From Dromiciops gliroides (taxonomy: Eukaryota > Chordata > Mammalia > Microbiotheria > Microbiotheriidae): a stretch of DNA of 64,000 nt. The first letter of the stretch is position 1, and each line of letters starts with the position of its first letter. This document shows positions 1 through 12,200 of this stretch, piece by piece. The position numbers and the translations under genes are program-made. The notes beneath the pieces were generated by a model that worked only from the letters and a program-made list of their open reading frames with translations, did no database searches and had not been told where the DNA came from. The stretch spans positions 624,645,291 through 624,709,290 of the forward strand of contig NC_057863.1 of NCBI RefSeq assembly GCF_019393635.1, in the 5' to 3' direction.

Positions 1-1020
1 TGTCCCTCAGAACTGACAGCTATCCTATTGCCTTGGCGTCACCACACCCACCTGATTCAACATAGCCACACAAGTTTCCAATTGGAGAGGAGAGGGACCA
101 CATCTACATGAACCAATGATAATTGTTATTAGGTATTTTTTTCCACTACTAAATCAGTAAGCTGATTTTTGTAAAATGTGGGATGGTCTATGAATATCTC
201 ATTTCACCGCGATCCCAAGCCTGGACTACTGGAGCAACCTGAATCGGGCCTGGCCCACAACAAATCTCAACAGTCTAAAATATTGGGTTGGACCCATTAA
301 GATGATATTCAATAAGGATAAAAGTAAAGTCTTACACTTGAGTTTGAAAAACCAGTTTCACAAGTACAAGGTGGGAGAGGCACAGTTAAGACAAAGACGC
401 TATGAAAAGAATCTGGAGGTTTCAGGGCATGATGAGGTCTATGTGAGTCAACCTTGCGCTATGACAGTGAAAAAGAGGATGAAATTTCCGACTGAATTAA
501 GAAGTGCCCCAAACTAGGGAGGGGAGCAGCCTGCTGTATTCCAACCTGATCTGACCCCACTGGTAGTATTCCATGTTCAGTTCCGGGCACCGCGTTCTAG
601 AAAGAATAATGACAAACAGAAGGATGACCAGGATGGGCCTGGCCTCAAGATCAGACCATACAAGGGCTGGTTGGAGAAACTAGGGATGTTTCGCCCAGAG
701 AATAAAAGCCTTATAGGGTAATATATTAACTGTCTAAGAGTCGAGGAAAGGATAAATGTGGAAGAGGATTTCAATTTAATCTGCTTGGCCCCAGTGGAGA
801 GAACTTAAACATAGTGAGCAAGTCCAGTAGGCTTAGGATGTTAAAAAAAAAAAAAATCACTTAATTAAGAACTATCCCAGAGAAGAGTGGGCTGCTGAAG
901 GGAGGGAGTGGGTCCCCCTTCACTGGACACATTCAAGCCAGGGCTGGGTGGTCATTTACCAGGAATGATGCCTCAAGAATTCTTGCTCCTTTATGGGTTG
1001 GACTAGGTGGCCTGGATGGG
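1..1020. other. No gene; weak LINE-tail relic at 540-1020
   Basis: No exon is recognised. From about 540 to 1020 the text resembles an old vertebrate LINE (CR1/L3-like) tail, with a translated trace near 660-720 similar to EKLGMFRPENKSL. The clade call is uncertain. Confidence 0.35.
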
Positions 1021-1021
1021 C

Positions 1022-1283
1022 AGCTAGGGGGCGCCATAGTGCATAGAGAATTGAGCCTGGAGTCAGGAAGACTCATCTTCCTGGGTTCAAATCTGGCCTC
1101 AGACACTTACTTACTGGCTGTGTGACCCTGGACAGGTCACTTCATCCTGTATGCCTCAGTTTTCTCATCTGTAAAATGAGGTGGAAAAGGAAAGGACAAA
1201 CCACCCTAGCATTTCTGCCAAGAAAACCCCAAATGGGGTCACAGAGAGTTGGACACAACTGGAAAATGACTTAACAACAACAA
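1022..1283 (+). repeat. MAR1-type SINE
   Basis: It has a tRNA-like head and CORE, and a tail that reads gaaaaccccaaatggggtca, then an RTE-like end with a caacaacaa finish. A reverse copy lies 200 bases away. Confidence 0.75.
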
Positions 1284-1490
1284 AGGTGGCCCGGGACTGG
1301 GGGAGGGGGGTCTGAGCCCCAGCTAGGAATGGTTCTGTGAAACAATCACTGCTCTCAGTGAATTTAAATTCCATATTGTCTTTACTTTTTTCATCATTCA
1401 TCCAAGTACAGGGAAAGGTCTGTGATTTTATCAACATGAGGAACTCTTGGTGTGGGAACTTCCTCCACCAACATGTACTGCAACCCAGCC

Positions 1491-1740
1491 ATGACTTAAT
1501 GGATGTTCAGTTGTTTTGCTCATGTCTGACTACTCATGATTCCACTTGGGGTTTTCTTGGCAGAGATACTGGAGTGGTTTGCCATTTCCTTCTACAGCTC
1601 ATTTTACAGAGGAGGAAACTGAGGCCAAAAGGGGGAAGTGATTTGCCCAAGGTCACACAGCTAGTGTCTGAGGCTGGATTTGAACTTAGGTCTTCCTGAC
1701 TCTAGGCCTGGTGCTCTGTCCATGGCACCACCTAGCTACC
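1491..1740 (-). repeat. MAR1-type SINE, reverse
   Basis: It holds the RTE-like tail (tggggttttcttggcagaga), then a CORE and head on the minus strand. Confidence 0.75.
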
Positions 1741-1969
1741 CCAATAGATAAGTGGTAGGGAATTCATTGGTTTAGGCACACAGAGATTAAGTGACCTGCC
1801 CAGGAACACTTAGCCTCAGGGGAAGGATGGGAATCCAGGTGTCCCTGTCCCCTTTGCTACCCTGTATCTACTTTTCCCAGTGGATACATCTTATTTAATC
1901 TTCCATAAATGATTACAAATTCAATTGCATGTTGACTCATGCACACTCCATACAGATATTCATATACAC

Positions 1970-1992
1970 ATGCACACACACACACACACACA
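1970..1992. repeat. (CA)n microsatellite
   Basis: A CA dinucleotide run next to an MIR3-type relic. Confidence 0.9.
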
Positions 1993-2016
1993 GAGCAAGG
2001 CAAGGTTATAAAAAGT

Positions 2017-2180
2017 CAAGCCAACAAGCATTTATTAGGCACTTACCATGTGCCAGGCACTGTGCAAAGCCCAAAAAGCAGTCCTTCCCCTCAAGGAGCT
2101 CATAGTTTAGTGGGGGAGACAATACACAACCAGTACAAACACTCCACATACAGGATGAATTGGAGGAAATCTCAGAGGGA
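2017..2180 (-). repeat. MIR3-like marsupial SINE relic
   Basis: It carries catttattaggcacttacc and ctcaaggagctcatagttta. The same pair of motifs recurs at 10405, 13662, 33225 and 45470. Confidence 0.55.
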
Positions 2181-2197
2181 AGGAAGGAAACACGCAC

Positions 2198-2325
2198 TTA
2201 TTAAGCAGCTAAGAAGTGCCAGGTGCTGTGCTCAGCACTTTTCAAATGTTATCTCATTTGATCCACATAACAACCCAGCAAAGAATTATTCTCATTTTAC
2301 AACTGAGGAGACTGAGGCCGGCAGA
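2198..2325 (-). repeat. MIR relic
   Basis: It has the canonical reverse MIR order: growing-point tail, gtgccaggtgctgtgctcag, then cattttacaactgaggagac. Confidence 0.6.
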
Positions 2326-2329
2326 GAAT

Positions 2330-3311
2330 AAATTGTCCAGGGGCACATCTGAGAGATGCTGCAGAGGTGAAATCGACAGGCCTTGCCAACAGCTTGGATG
2401 CTGGGGATGAGGGAGAGCAGTCCAGGGTATCTCCTGTGTTGTGAGGCTGAGGGACTGAGGGGATAGAGTTGTTCTTTACTGTAACAGAGAAGTCAGGAAG
2501 GCTTGGAGGGAGAAGACCATTTCAGTTTTGTATACAGTGAATTAAAGATGCGTACAGGACATCCAGCTGGAGATGTCTGATGATCAGTTGGTGATCAACA
2601 AGGGCAGAGATCAAGGTAGGCATAGATAAACAGAGAATCATCAGCACAGAGATGAGAAGGACACTGGAGCTGATGACATCACTGAGCAAACCTGTCTAGA
2701 AGGAGAAGAGAAAAAGGCCCAGGGCCTGGGGGAACAGCTATGGATGAAGGTCCAGCAAAGGAGACCAAGAAGGAGCAGCCAGACAGGCAGACAGAGTATG
2801 AGGAGAGAGCCATGTCAGAACAACTTAGGGAGAGAAGAGGGTGATCGGCAGCATCCAAGGCTGCAGAGAGGTCAAGGACAATGAAGACTAAGAAAAGGCC
2901 GTTGGACTTGGCAAAGAAGAGATCATTGGTACCTTTGGAGAGAACAGTATCAGTTGAATGACAAAGTCAGACAGCATAGGCTAGGAAGAAAATATATCCT
3001 GTCCTAGAATTAGCTCCCTGCTACCCAGCCATGGTGAGAGGTGAGACAAATAGCAGTTAGGGACTTTGTATCCACTCCACATGAAAATACTGCCAAGCAG
3101 CATCTATAAATATATGCAGAAAATGAAATTTGAATTTAATTTACCATTAAAATTTCATTAAATTTTATTTCAATTGCATTAAAAATGAAATTTCCATAAA
3201 ACCACATTACATACCAATACTTCTACCAAATGATTTAAGGTATATCAAAGGATCCTCCCAAAGGAGAAAATCTTTTTTCTTTTCTTTTTTTTTTTTTTAA
3301 AGGAACATTTT
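2330..3311. other. No gene seen
   Basis: Purine-rich, mostly unique-looking sequence. Parts near 2640-2960 read like an old, unclassified interspersed repeat. AT-rich from 3100. Confidence 0.4.
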
Positions 3312-3452
3312 GGGGCAGCTAGGTGGTGCAGTGGATAAAGCACCGGCCCCAGATTCAGGAGGACCTGACACTTAACACTTACTAGCTGTGTGACCCTAGG
3401 CATTTAACCCTCATTGCCCTGCAAAAGAAAAAAAAGAAAAGAAAAGAAAAAG
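3312..3452 (+). repeat. WSINE1-type CORE-SINE
   Basis: It starts ggggcagctaggtggtgcag and ends in an A-rich tail after cattgccctgc (subfamily A). Ten or so CORE bases are missing. Confidence 0.9.
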
Positions 3453-3969
3453 AACAGTTTATTGACAATTTACAATTACAACCTAGTAAACCTTCTTGGT
3501 CAGTATTCACTTAATTTTAACATTTTAACTATAACAAGCTCAGTGCCTAGCACATAGTAAGCACTTAAAGAGCTATGCATACACATACAATCTCTATCAT
3601 CATCTAGCTAGCTAGCTATCATTTTTCTGTCTGGATTTGGTCTTTCCCAAATCTAAATCTGCAATCTTACGATTACATTCCTCCCCAATTAAACAGCCCG
3701 ATTTGATACAGGGGTAAACTGGGCATGTCTTGCTAAAAGGAACCCTAGACAAAGAAGTAACATCAATACTAAATATATAGGCACCAGTTGGCATACCATC
3801 CAAATTCTTAAAGGAAAAGCTAAATGAATTAAAGGAGGAAAGAGAAAATAAGATTATACTCGTGGGGACCTCAACCTTCCCCTCTCAGAGCTAGATAAAT
3901 CTAACCATAAAATAAGAAAGAAGTCAAGAAGATGAATAGAATCTTAGGGAAGGAAAGGAGCTGGGAATG

Positions 3970-4224
3970 AAGTATTTATTAAGTATCTACTATGGACTAA
4001 GTGCTTTACAAACATTATTTCATTTGATCTTCCCAACAACCCTGGCAGGTAGGTGCTATTATCATCCACATTTTACAGTTCAAGAAACTGAGGCAAGCCA
4101 AGGTTGAAGGAGTTGCTCAGGGTCACCCAGCTAGTAAATGTCAAGTGTCTGAGGCTGGATTTGAACTCAAGTCCTCCTGAATCCAGGGCTGGTGCTTTTT
4201 CCACTGCACCACCTAGCTGCCCCC
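3970..4224 (-). repeat. Long CORE-SINE (MIR-like tail, WSINE-like head)
   Basis: It combines an MIR-like segment (attatttcatttgatcttcc) with a marsupial WSINE-like head ending cacctagctgcccc. Confidence 0.75.
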
Positions 4225-4399
4225 AAGCAGATGTTATTTCAATCTTTATAGTATTCGTACCCCAGGGGTCTAATACAGAACCTGGCACATAGTAGGGTCT
4301 TCGTTAATGCCTATTGAGTGCTTTATAACAATCTGTCACAGGAATATACCACAAAGTATGTAACCCTTCCTCTAATTTTATTTTATTTTTAAAAATTTT

Positions 4400-4534
4400 C
4401 TTTTTTCGAGGGACAATGGGGGCTAAGTGATTTGCCTAGAGTCATACAGCTAGTAAGTGTCAAGTGTCTGAGGCCAGATTTGAACTCAGGTCCTCCTGAA
4501 TGCAGGGCCGGTGCTTTTTCCACCTAGCTGCCCC
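4400..4534 (-). repeat. WSINE1-type CORE-SINE, reverse
   Basis: It runs from a T run and ggacaatgggggctaagtga to cacctagctgccccc. It is diverged, lacking part of the head. Confidence 0.85.
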
Positions 4535-4839
4535 CTTCCTTCCTCTAATTTTAAATGTTTAAGTTGTTTCCAGGTTGTTGTTGTTTTTTAATTACATATC
4601 ATGCTGATATGAAAATCTTTGAACAGATCTCTTTTGTTTGCTTGTTTTGGTAACATTTGGGGGGGAGGTAATATTCCAACAATGCAATTATAGATCAGAG
4701 CATACGTCTGATTATTTTTGCATCTCTTACTGCATATTGACAGTGCTCTCTATAAGGATGGAAGAAAATCTTTCTTGAATATGAATGGAAAATGTTGCAC
4801 GTGAGAGTTTATGTGAAAAAAATAGAGACTAACGAAGAG

Positions 4840-5030
4840 AACGTATGGCAGAAAGAGCCCTGGCTCTGGAGTTCAAAGCTCTGGGTTCGAATCTCAGCTT
4901 CATTCCTGCCTATGTTCCTGTTCTGGAGCCAGCCCTCCCAGCTCTCTGGGCTTCAGCTCCCTCGTCTGTAAAAATGAAAGGGCTCAGCCCTGATCCCCAA
5001 AGCTTTACACTCTATGATCACAGGTTGGGT
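4840..5030 (+). repeat. MIR-like relic
   Basis: A weak MIR match: gccctggctctggagttcaa, then cctcgtctgtaaaaatgaaa. Confidence 0.4.
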
Positions 5031-5095
5031 GGAGCTTTCTTATGCATTAACATTGCTAGCTAACTATTTAGAGTAGGAAGAGATTACCACAAAAC

Positions 5096-5168
5096 CACCC
5101 ACCAGCATCTACTTTCTCTTCATTCATCCCTTCAAAGTTGGCTTTGCTAATGAGAACTTGTGGGATGA
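5096..5168. repeat. Local duplicate, copy A
   Basis: It matches 5969-6039 in the CENPS 3' UTR: ccaccagcatct, tttctct.cattcatccc, tttgctaa, gaacttgtgggatg. The copies are about 870 bases apart and in the same orientation. Confidence 0.6.
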
Positions 5169-5169
5169 T

Positions 5170-5818
5170 CTTGGAGACTGATTTCTCTTTCACAGCTAGG
5201 AAATGGAGGTGAAAATTTGTTGTATGAGACCCCAGGAAGAGTTAGGTGCAGAACCTGGCCAATAAGCAACTGACGCTGAATCTGGGTGGGCTGGTCTGTT
5301 TGCTCCGTGGCCATGGAGGGAAGGACTCAGCTTGGGGGGTGTCTCCCCCCCAAATAAGACAGAGCCTGCAATCATCCTGTCACCAAACCAAGAAGGAAAA
5401 GAAACAGCCCTAAGTCTTCCAGGAACCTGGGAGAGAAGAGTGAGGAAGTGAGTGTCCTGAGAAAGCACAGTCCACAAAGTGGGCCGGGGCTCAAATCTCT
5501 GGAGTTCCTAGGAGAGCAACTCATCAGGGCTGGTTTTCCTCTCCCACGGGATTTTTCACAAGGTCAGAGAACTCGGGCTGACAGAATTGGAGCCCTGTGA
5601 TAAAGCCAGTCCCTTCGGAAAGGGAGAAAGCCATTCCCAACCCACCAACTTTACACACAATGACACTGGCATGAGAAAACACAGTAATCCAGTATAAGCA
5701 AGCAAAAAGGCTTCAACCCCGGCCCACTCACTGCTATTTTCTGGTTAGCCCAGGGAACTAGAAAATGGACAAAAGAACAACACATGTTTGAGGTCTGAAA
5801 CAGTCACCTACAAAACAT
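5170..5818. other. No gene seen downstream of CENPS
   Basis: Unique-looking sequence. I looked for the cortistatin core (CxNFFWK) on the minus strand and did not find it. Confidence 0.4.
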
Positions 5819-5824
5819 TTTATT
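5819..5824 (-). terminator. Probable CENPS poly(A) signal
   Basis: This is AATAAA on the minus strand, about 310 bases after the CENPS stop codon. It is the first clear hexamer downstream and lies in sequence free of SINEs. I infer that it ends the CENPS mRNA. Confidence 0.55.
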
Positions 5825-5968
5825 AATTAAAAAAGAAATAATAATTTAAATGCACCCTGCTCCAACCCTCCTTTCTTAGCGTTCCAATAAAGGCACCAGA
5901 ATACCACACTTAAGCATTTCCAGCTTTCTCAGGTATTAGAATTATTAGTCAGCTATTTGGCCTCCAAA

Positions 5969-6039
5969 TTCCCACCAGCATCTGTTTTCTCTCCATTCAT
6001 CCCCTCATCCCTTTGCTAAAGAACAGAACTTGTGGGATG
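5969..6039. repeat. Local duplicate, copy B, in the CENPS 3' UTR
   Basis: Partner of 5096-5168. It carries an 8-base or so length difference in the middle. Faint similarity continues on the low-coordinate side. Confidence 0.6.
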
Positions 6040-6131
6040 GCGGTCACTGTTGTCGTCCACCGTCGGCCCCAGGGCCACCCAGAGCAGCTGGAGGAGAAAG
6101 TGTGCAGAGGTGGCAAGCGGTGGCCGCGGTC

Positions 6132-6269
6132 TCAATCGTCAATGTCCATCTCAGTTACCGCCTGTTTATTAGATTTTTTGCTGCCTTCTTCTGCCTTCTT
6201 TTTCTTCTTACCCTTTTGTCCCTGGTTGGCCTGAGAAATCTCTTCGCTTTTCTCTGTGATGTAATTCAG
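6132..6269 (-). CDS. CENPS: CENPS last coding exon
   Basis: This exon encodes residues 98-142 and the TGA stop at 6132-6134. It starts LNYITEKSEEI (human: LKYITDKSEEI) and continues into a Lys-rich tail (GKKKKKAEEGSKKS) that ends MDIDD. The acceptor is ttatttttag. A 3' UTR should run on to a poly(A) signal near 5,820. Confidence 0.92.
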   Translation of the reverse strand: MNYITEKSEEISQANQGQKGKKKKKAEEGSKKSNKQAVTEMDIDD

Positions 6270-9200
6270 CTAAAAATAAAGTTTAGGGATAATATTTTGA
6301 GACTGCCTGTCATCAGAACAAAAGACAAGAAGTCTATATGAGGGGCATATCATGCTTATCAACTGAATGACTGATGGGCACCATCAAAGCATTGACATGT
6401 GGGTATCCAAGACACATTGCCTTTGCTTCAATCAATAGGGTTCTAAACCAGGGAGCGTTCTTAACCTTGTTTGTGTTCTAGACCCGTCTGGCAAAAGGCT
6501 AATCAAGAGGCCACAGACCCTTTCTTAGAATAGCATTTTTTTTTTTTTTTGCGGGGCAATGAGGGTTAAGTGACTTGCCCAGGGTCACATAGCTAGTAAG
6601 TGTCAAGTGTCTGAGGCTGGATTTGAACTCACGTTCTCCTGAATCCAGGGCCTGTGCTTTATCTACTATGCCACCTAGCTGCCCCTAGAATAGCATTCTT
6701 AAATGCATAACATACATAGGGTTACAAAAGAAATCAATTCTACTAAAATACAATTAGTCAAAACCTTTTTTAAAACAAAGCTCACAAACCCCTAGGTTGA
6801 GAATGCCTAATCTGGGGGGGCAGCTAGGTGGTGCAGTAGATAAGTACTGGCCCTGGATTCAGGAGGACCTGAGTTCAAATCCAGCCTCAGACACTTGACA
6901 CTTACTAGCTGTGTGACCCTGGCAAGTCACTTAACCCTCATTGCCCCACCCCCCAAAAAAAGAACTTCTAGTCTAAAAGATTTCTTAGAAAAGGAATCAA
7001 AAGAGGCAGGACACTCTAAGAGTGGGCAGAGAGCCTCACTCAGAGTCATGGAAACTTGGGTTCAAGTCTCCCACCTCTAACACATTCTGGGTGTGTGACC
7101 TCCCTTCAGAGTCGCCCAAGATAATGGCAAAGGAAGAAACCAAGGGAATGACAAGAGCCATGACACATACAGGCTGCAAGATAGTTTGCTGATCTGTGAG
7201 GTAGGGGGAGCTTCATCACCACCAAAGAAAGAAAGGGAAGGGAAGGGGCGGGTGAGGAACAGGAAGCCCACTGGTCCTCAGGCTCAGGGAGTCCCAGCTC
7301 GTCTGTCTGGCAGGGAAAGGCCTTCCCTGGATGGCTGCGGGCCCGTCTAGGCTCATGCCATAGTAGCCTTGGTTATACAGTCTCTGGCAGCCACATGGCC
7401 CTCCTTGCCATTTCCCATCTCCATCTCCATGGGGAAGCTCTGGCCCGGGCTGCCCTTCATGTGGAGGCTACATTCTGTCCTCTCAGAATTCAGGCACTAC
7501 TTCCTGGGAAAAGGCCCTCCTCAAACCCCTGATGGCTCCCACTCCCTCCCTTCTTCCCTCCCCATATCATCCTGTGCTCACTTCTCTTTGTAAATGAGCT
7601 TTAGAGAAGTTCCTCCAAGACTGAGGCTGGTTTTCCTTTGCTCTCGGGATCCCTAGCACCTTGTACACAGTAGGTGTTTAATAAATGCTTGTTGGATTGG
7701 ATCAGGGTTGTGCCTCTAGGTCTGTGGGCAACTTCTCTGGGCCTCAGTTTCCTTAGGGCAACAAGGGGGTTGCTAGCAAAGGGCCCTCTCAATGTTCATG
7801 AGAACACAGAAAATTCGTTCTTCCTTTACATGACCCCGGATCACAATGAACAAGTTCCAGGATCCACCAAAGGTGGACTATTGTCCGTTTTCTGGTCACC
7901 ATAATGATGCCATCCCAATCCAACACCACCCCCAAACACCACAGGGGTGCCAGACAGGCCACGAAGGCCCAACATTTAGAGACAGACTGGAAACAAAAAG
8001 GCAAAGGGGGTCTGGGTGTGGGGATTACTAAGCGCAGAGGACCAGCAAATGCTGGGTGGGTGAGATCCGTCATTGTGACAAAAGGCCCATTCGTTACAGG
8101 CAAGTCTGAGAGGCTCCACCTGCTCTGGTTTTTAATGCAAGGTGCCCTGGGAATAACTGCCTGGCTTCCAGTGATTCATGGAGAATGATGTATTCCCATA
8201 GGAAAGGGGAGGAAGGAAGAAAATCCATCTCTCACCAGTGAGCTGCTCCTCCTGGCTAAGAGCTTCACATCCTCCATGTTAATTGTGCTTCTTTTGGCGT
8301 GTCTGGGGAAAGGGCAGAAACCATTCACCAAATGTTTGCCAGGATCACAAGTCTGCCAACCACACTGCACGGACTCCCAGCTAATCAGGGCTTGCAGAGT
8401 CAGCTGCCTCTGCCAACGGGTAAATGCCAAGCAGAGGACAGCAAGACATGGCTGCTGAGTGGACGTACTCCCCACTCTGCCAAGACCCAAGGCAGAGGAA
8501 GATCAGAGGATCAACAGGGACCCAGCAGCCTGAGGTCCAACACTGTGCTGATGGTTAAACACATGTGGGGCAGTTGGCTGAGTCCCTTCCAGAAGCTGGG
8601 CATAAACATCAGGAAGAGCCGGATGGGAAGAAAATACAGAGTCTGGGGGAGACAAAAGTCTGCCACAGCCTGGCCATTCGTCACGGCACCTCCTTCCGCA
8701 GCACACGGGCCACAGACCAGGCTAATCCCGGGCTGGGCCTTGAGGAGGCGGCTTAAGAAACAGACCTGGTCTCTGGCCTCCTGCCCCTTCTGGTCCAGGT
8801 GAAGAGACCAGGCCAGCTCACAACAGCTCAGGTGGGCAGAGGCCTCCCCCCGCCCCCCAAAACATCTGCAGCACAGGCTCCATCACCAAAGTCAGCGTGC
8901 CTTCCTAGCGCCCCCCACTCAACATTGGCTCAGCACATGCACTTCTGCAGACGAAGGGACTCCTGGTTCAAACACTCTGTGCCCTTTCCCACTTCGGCAC
9001 CTTTGCCTACACCTCACCCCACACAGCTCCATCTATTTTACAGAAGGCTCCTCTCAGGTCCCTGACTGCCCAAGTCTTCTGAAGCGGGGCATCCCAGAAA
9101 TCAGGGACTTCAGAAGCAGGGAAGCTTTACCAGGACTGCAGGAGCTGGACCAGGGGTCCTGGGAAACAGGCAGGAAGCAAAATTCTTTACCCAAGCAGAC

Positions 9201-12200
9201 GTTCTCATCTCAGCCCCCCCATACCATCCCAGCTTGTTTACAGTCATCTTATCTAATCCCCAAACAAAGTGACCTTTAGCTGAGCAAAAACATAATTGGT
9301 TTCACTATGATGCTGCCTGTGACATCTCCACCCTTGTTTATTTTTCTGTTTAGCCATTTACACTTCTTTCTCTCTTCCATGACCTCGTCCCACTGTAGAA
9401 GACAAATTGGTGGGGCAGCCTTGGCTGCAGGGATGGTGGCTGGGCCGGCTGCCCCCTCTCACATTCCTCATTCCTTTGAGATGTCCAATTGACCTCCTGC
9501 TGCTTCCCCTAGCTTCTCTCTCTCTATCTCTCTGGTGAGGGTATCACTGCCCCCCCCCAGCTGCTGGCCAGCCTCACCCTAAGGTGAGTCAGCTGTGACT
9601 CCTACGGCACCCCCAGTCACTCACCCTGGTTCTTGCTTCTGCTGTTCTAAGTAGATCCACTGCCTCCGGTCCCTCCCACTGCCTACCTCCTCTACCTCCT
9701 TACCCGTTCCCAGGCTACAAGAGAACAGTGATGCAGATCAAGGTCTAGGATTCATCGCATACCTGGCCTGCCATAACAATACTATTTCAATCCAGCAAAC
9801 TGGGGGCCGCTAATGGATAGAAAGATAGGCCTGGAACCAGGAACATCTGAGTTCAAATCCAGCCTCAGACACGTCCTAGCCATGTGACCCTGAGCAAGTC
9901 ATTTCACCTGTTTGCCTCAGTCTCCTCATCTGTTGTGTGGGTGAAATGAGACAGTAACTACAGTGCTTGGCACAGGGCCTGGTGCACAGTAGGCGCTACA
10001 CAAATGCTAATTCTCTGGCCTGCCCCCTTCCCCTCCCCCTGCTAACCTTCCTACTGCACTGCTCTGATCCAAGACACCAGAAGGTGCCCCAAATCCTCCA
10101 GCGGCTCCACAGCACCTCCTGCACACAGAGCCCTTGTCCTGGCGTTCAAGGCCTTCCAGCCGGTTCTGCCTCAACTCTTGGAGTTTTCTCCCACTATTCT
10201 ACAAGCGGACAACTCCCTGCCCTCCATGTCCTAACACCCTGTCCCCTATGTCTGGCCTGGCCTCCTCCCTTTTCTCCACACACCCTCCCTCTGCTGAAAC
10301 ACTATCTGCTTTCCCTGGGGCCTGGGCTTTCAGCTGAAATCTCACATACACTTTGTCCTCCATTAGAACAGGCACGCACTCTGGAGAACAGGGAGGGTCT
10401 TACTTCCTCAGTCAGTAAATAAGCATTTATTAAGCACCTACTGTGTGCAAGACACTGCAAAGCAAGGCAAAAGACAAGCCTTGTCCTCAAGGAGCTCAGT
10501 TTAATGGGAGAAACAACAGGCAGCCAGCTGTGGGCAATCCAGCTGTAGAAGGCTAAGCAGGAGATAATCCACAAAGGGAAACATCAGAATTAAGCAGGGT
10601 TGGGGAAAAGGCTTCCTGCAGAATCTCTGCTGGGGCCTGAAGGACTTTCTGTTTGTATCTTGGGTGCTTGGCACAGTGCTTTCTCTCTCATTCATTCATT
10701 CATTCATTCATTCAAGGACCCAATCAGGGGTCACCCTTCCAGGAAGCTTTTTCTAACTCTTGGTCCTGCCCTTCTCTGTCTCTCTCTCCCTCCTGACTCT
10801 ATCTCTTTCTGTCTCTCTCTCTTTGGTGTCTCTGTCTCCCCCCCCTTCTCTCTCTTTCTCTTCTCTGTCTTTCTCTCCCCCTCTCCTTATGTCCCCTGTC
10901 CACAATATTGCAAAGCCTCTTTGCTCAGCATTTACTCTCCTCATCACCATAATTGCTTGTGCTCCCCCCTTTCCTTCCCTTCCCTCTTAGAACAGAGATG
11001 CTGCCGTTTTCCTCTCTGTATTCCTGCCTATCTCTGGCACACAGTAGGTACTCAAGAAGGGTTTGCCGGATGAACTCATGGCCGAGTCTGAAGGCGATGG
11101 GCATTTCTGAGAGGATGAATGCACAGAGGAAAGGGGGCCCTGTTTGAAGTCTGCCCTCTGGGAACCCAGTGCTTTAATTCATTCAAAATATTCCTAAGTG
11201 AAACAAAGAGGTAAGAGGAGGGAGCGGGTGAGGGAGAGGTTGGCACAAAATCAGGAACGATGGCAAATGAGAGAGCATGAGCCCTTTCAGGCCTTCGTCA
11301 TCTGAATTGCTTCATAAAAGCAATTCATGGCAATTGTTTTCAATTACCTAAGGTACTAATTGAAGAGATGAGCATAAATCACCTGTAAAAGCTAACGCTC
11401 TTCTGGATGAAAGCGGGTCCCTTACTTTGTAAGGGCTGTTTTTTACTCTTAACAAATGGGGCAAATGAAAGCCTTTGACTAGCGGCAGGCATTGAGCTGT
11501 CCTTACCCCCACACCTGCAGGCAATTATACCCCCCATACACATGTGAGAGCTTTTCCATGTCCCACCTAATTTCCTTTTGTGTCTTTCTTTCTCCTTCCC
11601 CACCTACAAGGTTTCAAAATGCTTGAAACTCTCATGCCGAAAACAGCGGGAGGGAAAAGCACGAACCGAGAGTCCTTGTGCACACGGCATAGAGGCCTCT
11701 CACCCTGACGCCCATCCACTGAATCGGCAATTAAGTAACTTCTGTTCTGCGACAGACACTTGTACAACTTCATGAAAACGTCGCCAAAAGCGGGGCTGAA
11801 TCCTCTGACGGAAAGCAGACACTAATTACGGGGCTTCATGGATGGAGACACTAGGCCCTGCAAACTGAAGAGCAGAAGGCTCCCTTGAAACCCAGCCGCC
11901 AACGGCAGGCGCCAACCAGCTGCAGAATCACAAAAGGCATACAAAAAAAAAAAAGACTTCAAAAAAAGCCATCTCTTACACCTACCTGGCAAACATCTCA
12001 AGGTCTTTGGCAAAATGTTCTGAAGAAAAAAGGAGAGGTATTTTAGCCACCATTATCCTCAATCTTGTTTCAGAGAGATGAAAAGTCAGTTGTTAATGTC
12101 TGTCGTCAACGTTTCAGAGGTGAAGAAGGTGTGCTCATCTCTTCGCTCATCGCCCTTATTCATCCCGGCCCCATCTCTTCCAGCACCTTTTACCCCTGCA

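Noticed and set aside
5196-5477. Possible cortistatin (CORT) downstream of CENPS
   Set aside because: CORT follows CENPS in human, but no CxNFFWK core or signal-peptide frame is present in the 5.8 kb available.
10600-11073. Ser/Pro/Leu-rich 157-codon frame
   Set aside because: It comes from a long CT-rich simple tract (10766-10990) and has no domain.
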